Shown one piece after another: positions 33,709 to 33,932 of a DNA stretch of 33,932 nt (positions within the stretch are counted from its first letter, which is position 1; every line of letters begins with the position of its first letter). The notes under the pieces were generated by a model. That model worked only from the letters and a program-made list of their open reading frames with translations. It did not search any database and had not been told where the DNA came from. Location of the stretch: NCBI GenBank assembly GCA_946481735.1, contig CAMLOU010000030.1, positions 1 through 33,932 of the forward strand, given 5' to 3'. This stretch comes from an uncultured Cellvibrio sp. (GTDB lineage Bacteria > Pseudomonadota > Gammaproteobacteria > Pseudomonadales > Cellvibrionaceae). A program made the position numbers and the translations under genes.

Positions 33709-33932
33709 TTAAGGCTTAACTTTTCCCTCAATGGAATCGTCCAGTGTTTTACCGGTCAGCGCGCCGATGGCCATTTTTACACCGGCTACGGCGAAGCCGT
33801 GTTTGGTATCCCAGTAGTGGCCTTCGGTTGGCGTTACTTTAATGACAGAAATTCGTGGATCATCTTCGCCTTCGGTAAACCAGGTTTTAAAGATGGGCTG
33901 CCACAGCTTTTTAATTTTGCTTTCATCGCGCG
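33709..33932 (-). CDS. General stress protein, pyridoxamine-phosphate-oxidase-like (3' part only)
   Basis: The last 73 codons of a gene that continues past the window edge; the stop is TAA at 33711-33709. The frame contains ESKIKKLWQPIFKTWFTEG, RISVIKVTPTEGHYWD and a C-terminal AIGALTGKTLDD. This is the C-terminal half of the general stress protein 26-like flavin-binding split-barrel family (Pyridox_ox_2), where the W..YWD region closes the FMN site. It is convergent with the AraC gene. There is no start inside the window, so length and N-terminus are unknown. Confidence 0.88.
   Translation of the reverse strand, partial: RDESKIKKLWQPIFKTWFTEGEDDPRISVIKVTPTEGHYWDTKHGFAVAGVKMAIGALTGKTLDDSIEGKVKP

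Overview
The window reads as a chromosomal segment of a gammaproteobacterium. ThiI with a rhodanese domain, Fsr, BipA/TypA, a Pseudomonas-type napEDABC cluster and a BdlA-like chemoreceptor all fit a Cellvibrio/Pseudomonadales-type saprophyte. This assignment is an inference from gene content and spacing; there is no rRNA or tRNA here to anchor it. Most of the window is gene-dense and moderately GC-rich. The stretch from about 24.6 to 31.3 kb is visibly AT-rich and holds small unknown genes plus a two-gene anti-phage-type operon, so it is probably horizontally acquired.

Layout. 0-5 kb: thiI (tRNA 4-thiouridine/thiamine sulfur transfer), fsr (MFS efflux) and typA (ribosome-associated GTPase), separated by clear hairpin terminators. 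5-7.4 kb: a TauE/SafE-type permease whose 3' end overlaps a convergent RBBP9/YdeN-type serine hydrolase, a cluster of palindromic repeats, and a DUF924 gene. 7.4-12.9 kb, minus strand: an MFS transporter, then napE-napD-napA-napB-napC for periplasmic nitrate reduction. napE is a 57-aa gene easily missed, and a perfect FNR/Anr box lies at the end of the MFS gene. 13-20.7 kb: hemH, a DCC-family protein, a PQQ-type sugar dehydrogenase, a thioredoxin-like protein, a Nep1-like (NLP) secreted protein, VOC proteins, a small exported protein and lipoprotein, a serine beta-lactamase-fold protein and an AHSA1/SRPBCC protein. 20.9-24.2 kb: a soluble PAS-PAS-MCP receptor, an AraC regulator and a divergent exported alpha/beta hydrolase.

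24.2-31.3 kb is the accessory region. It holds a 22-codon remnant of a PhnB-like VOC gene, small unknown genes, an XRE regulator facing a divergent small gene across a compact C-protein-like operator with two overlapping face-to-face promoters, a GRHR-motif (ParB-like/fertility-inhibition-like) protein with a possible CTG start, two small unknown ORFs with good ribosome-binding sites, and a translationally coupled OLD-family ATPase/TOPRIM nuclease plus UvrD-like helicase pair. That pair has the Gabija (GajA/GajB) architecture but both proteins are longer than the classical ones. Imperfect inverted sequences lie on both sides of the block.

31.4-33.9 kb returns to ordinary genes: a VOC protein, an SDR oxidoreductase with a divergent AraC regulator, and the 3' part of a pyridoxamine-phosphate-oxidase-like general stress protein cut by the window edge. 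A palindromic repeat family (GTAGGTCGGATTA...TAATCCGACA type) recurs about ten times in intergenic DNA but is absent from inside the AT-rich block.
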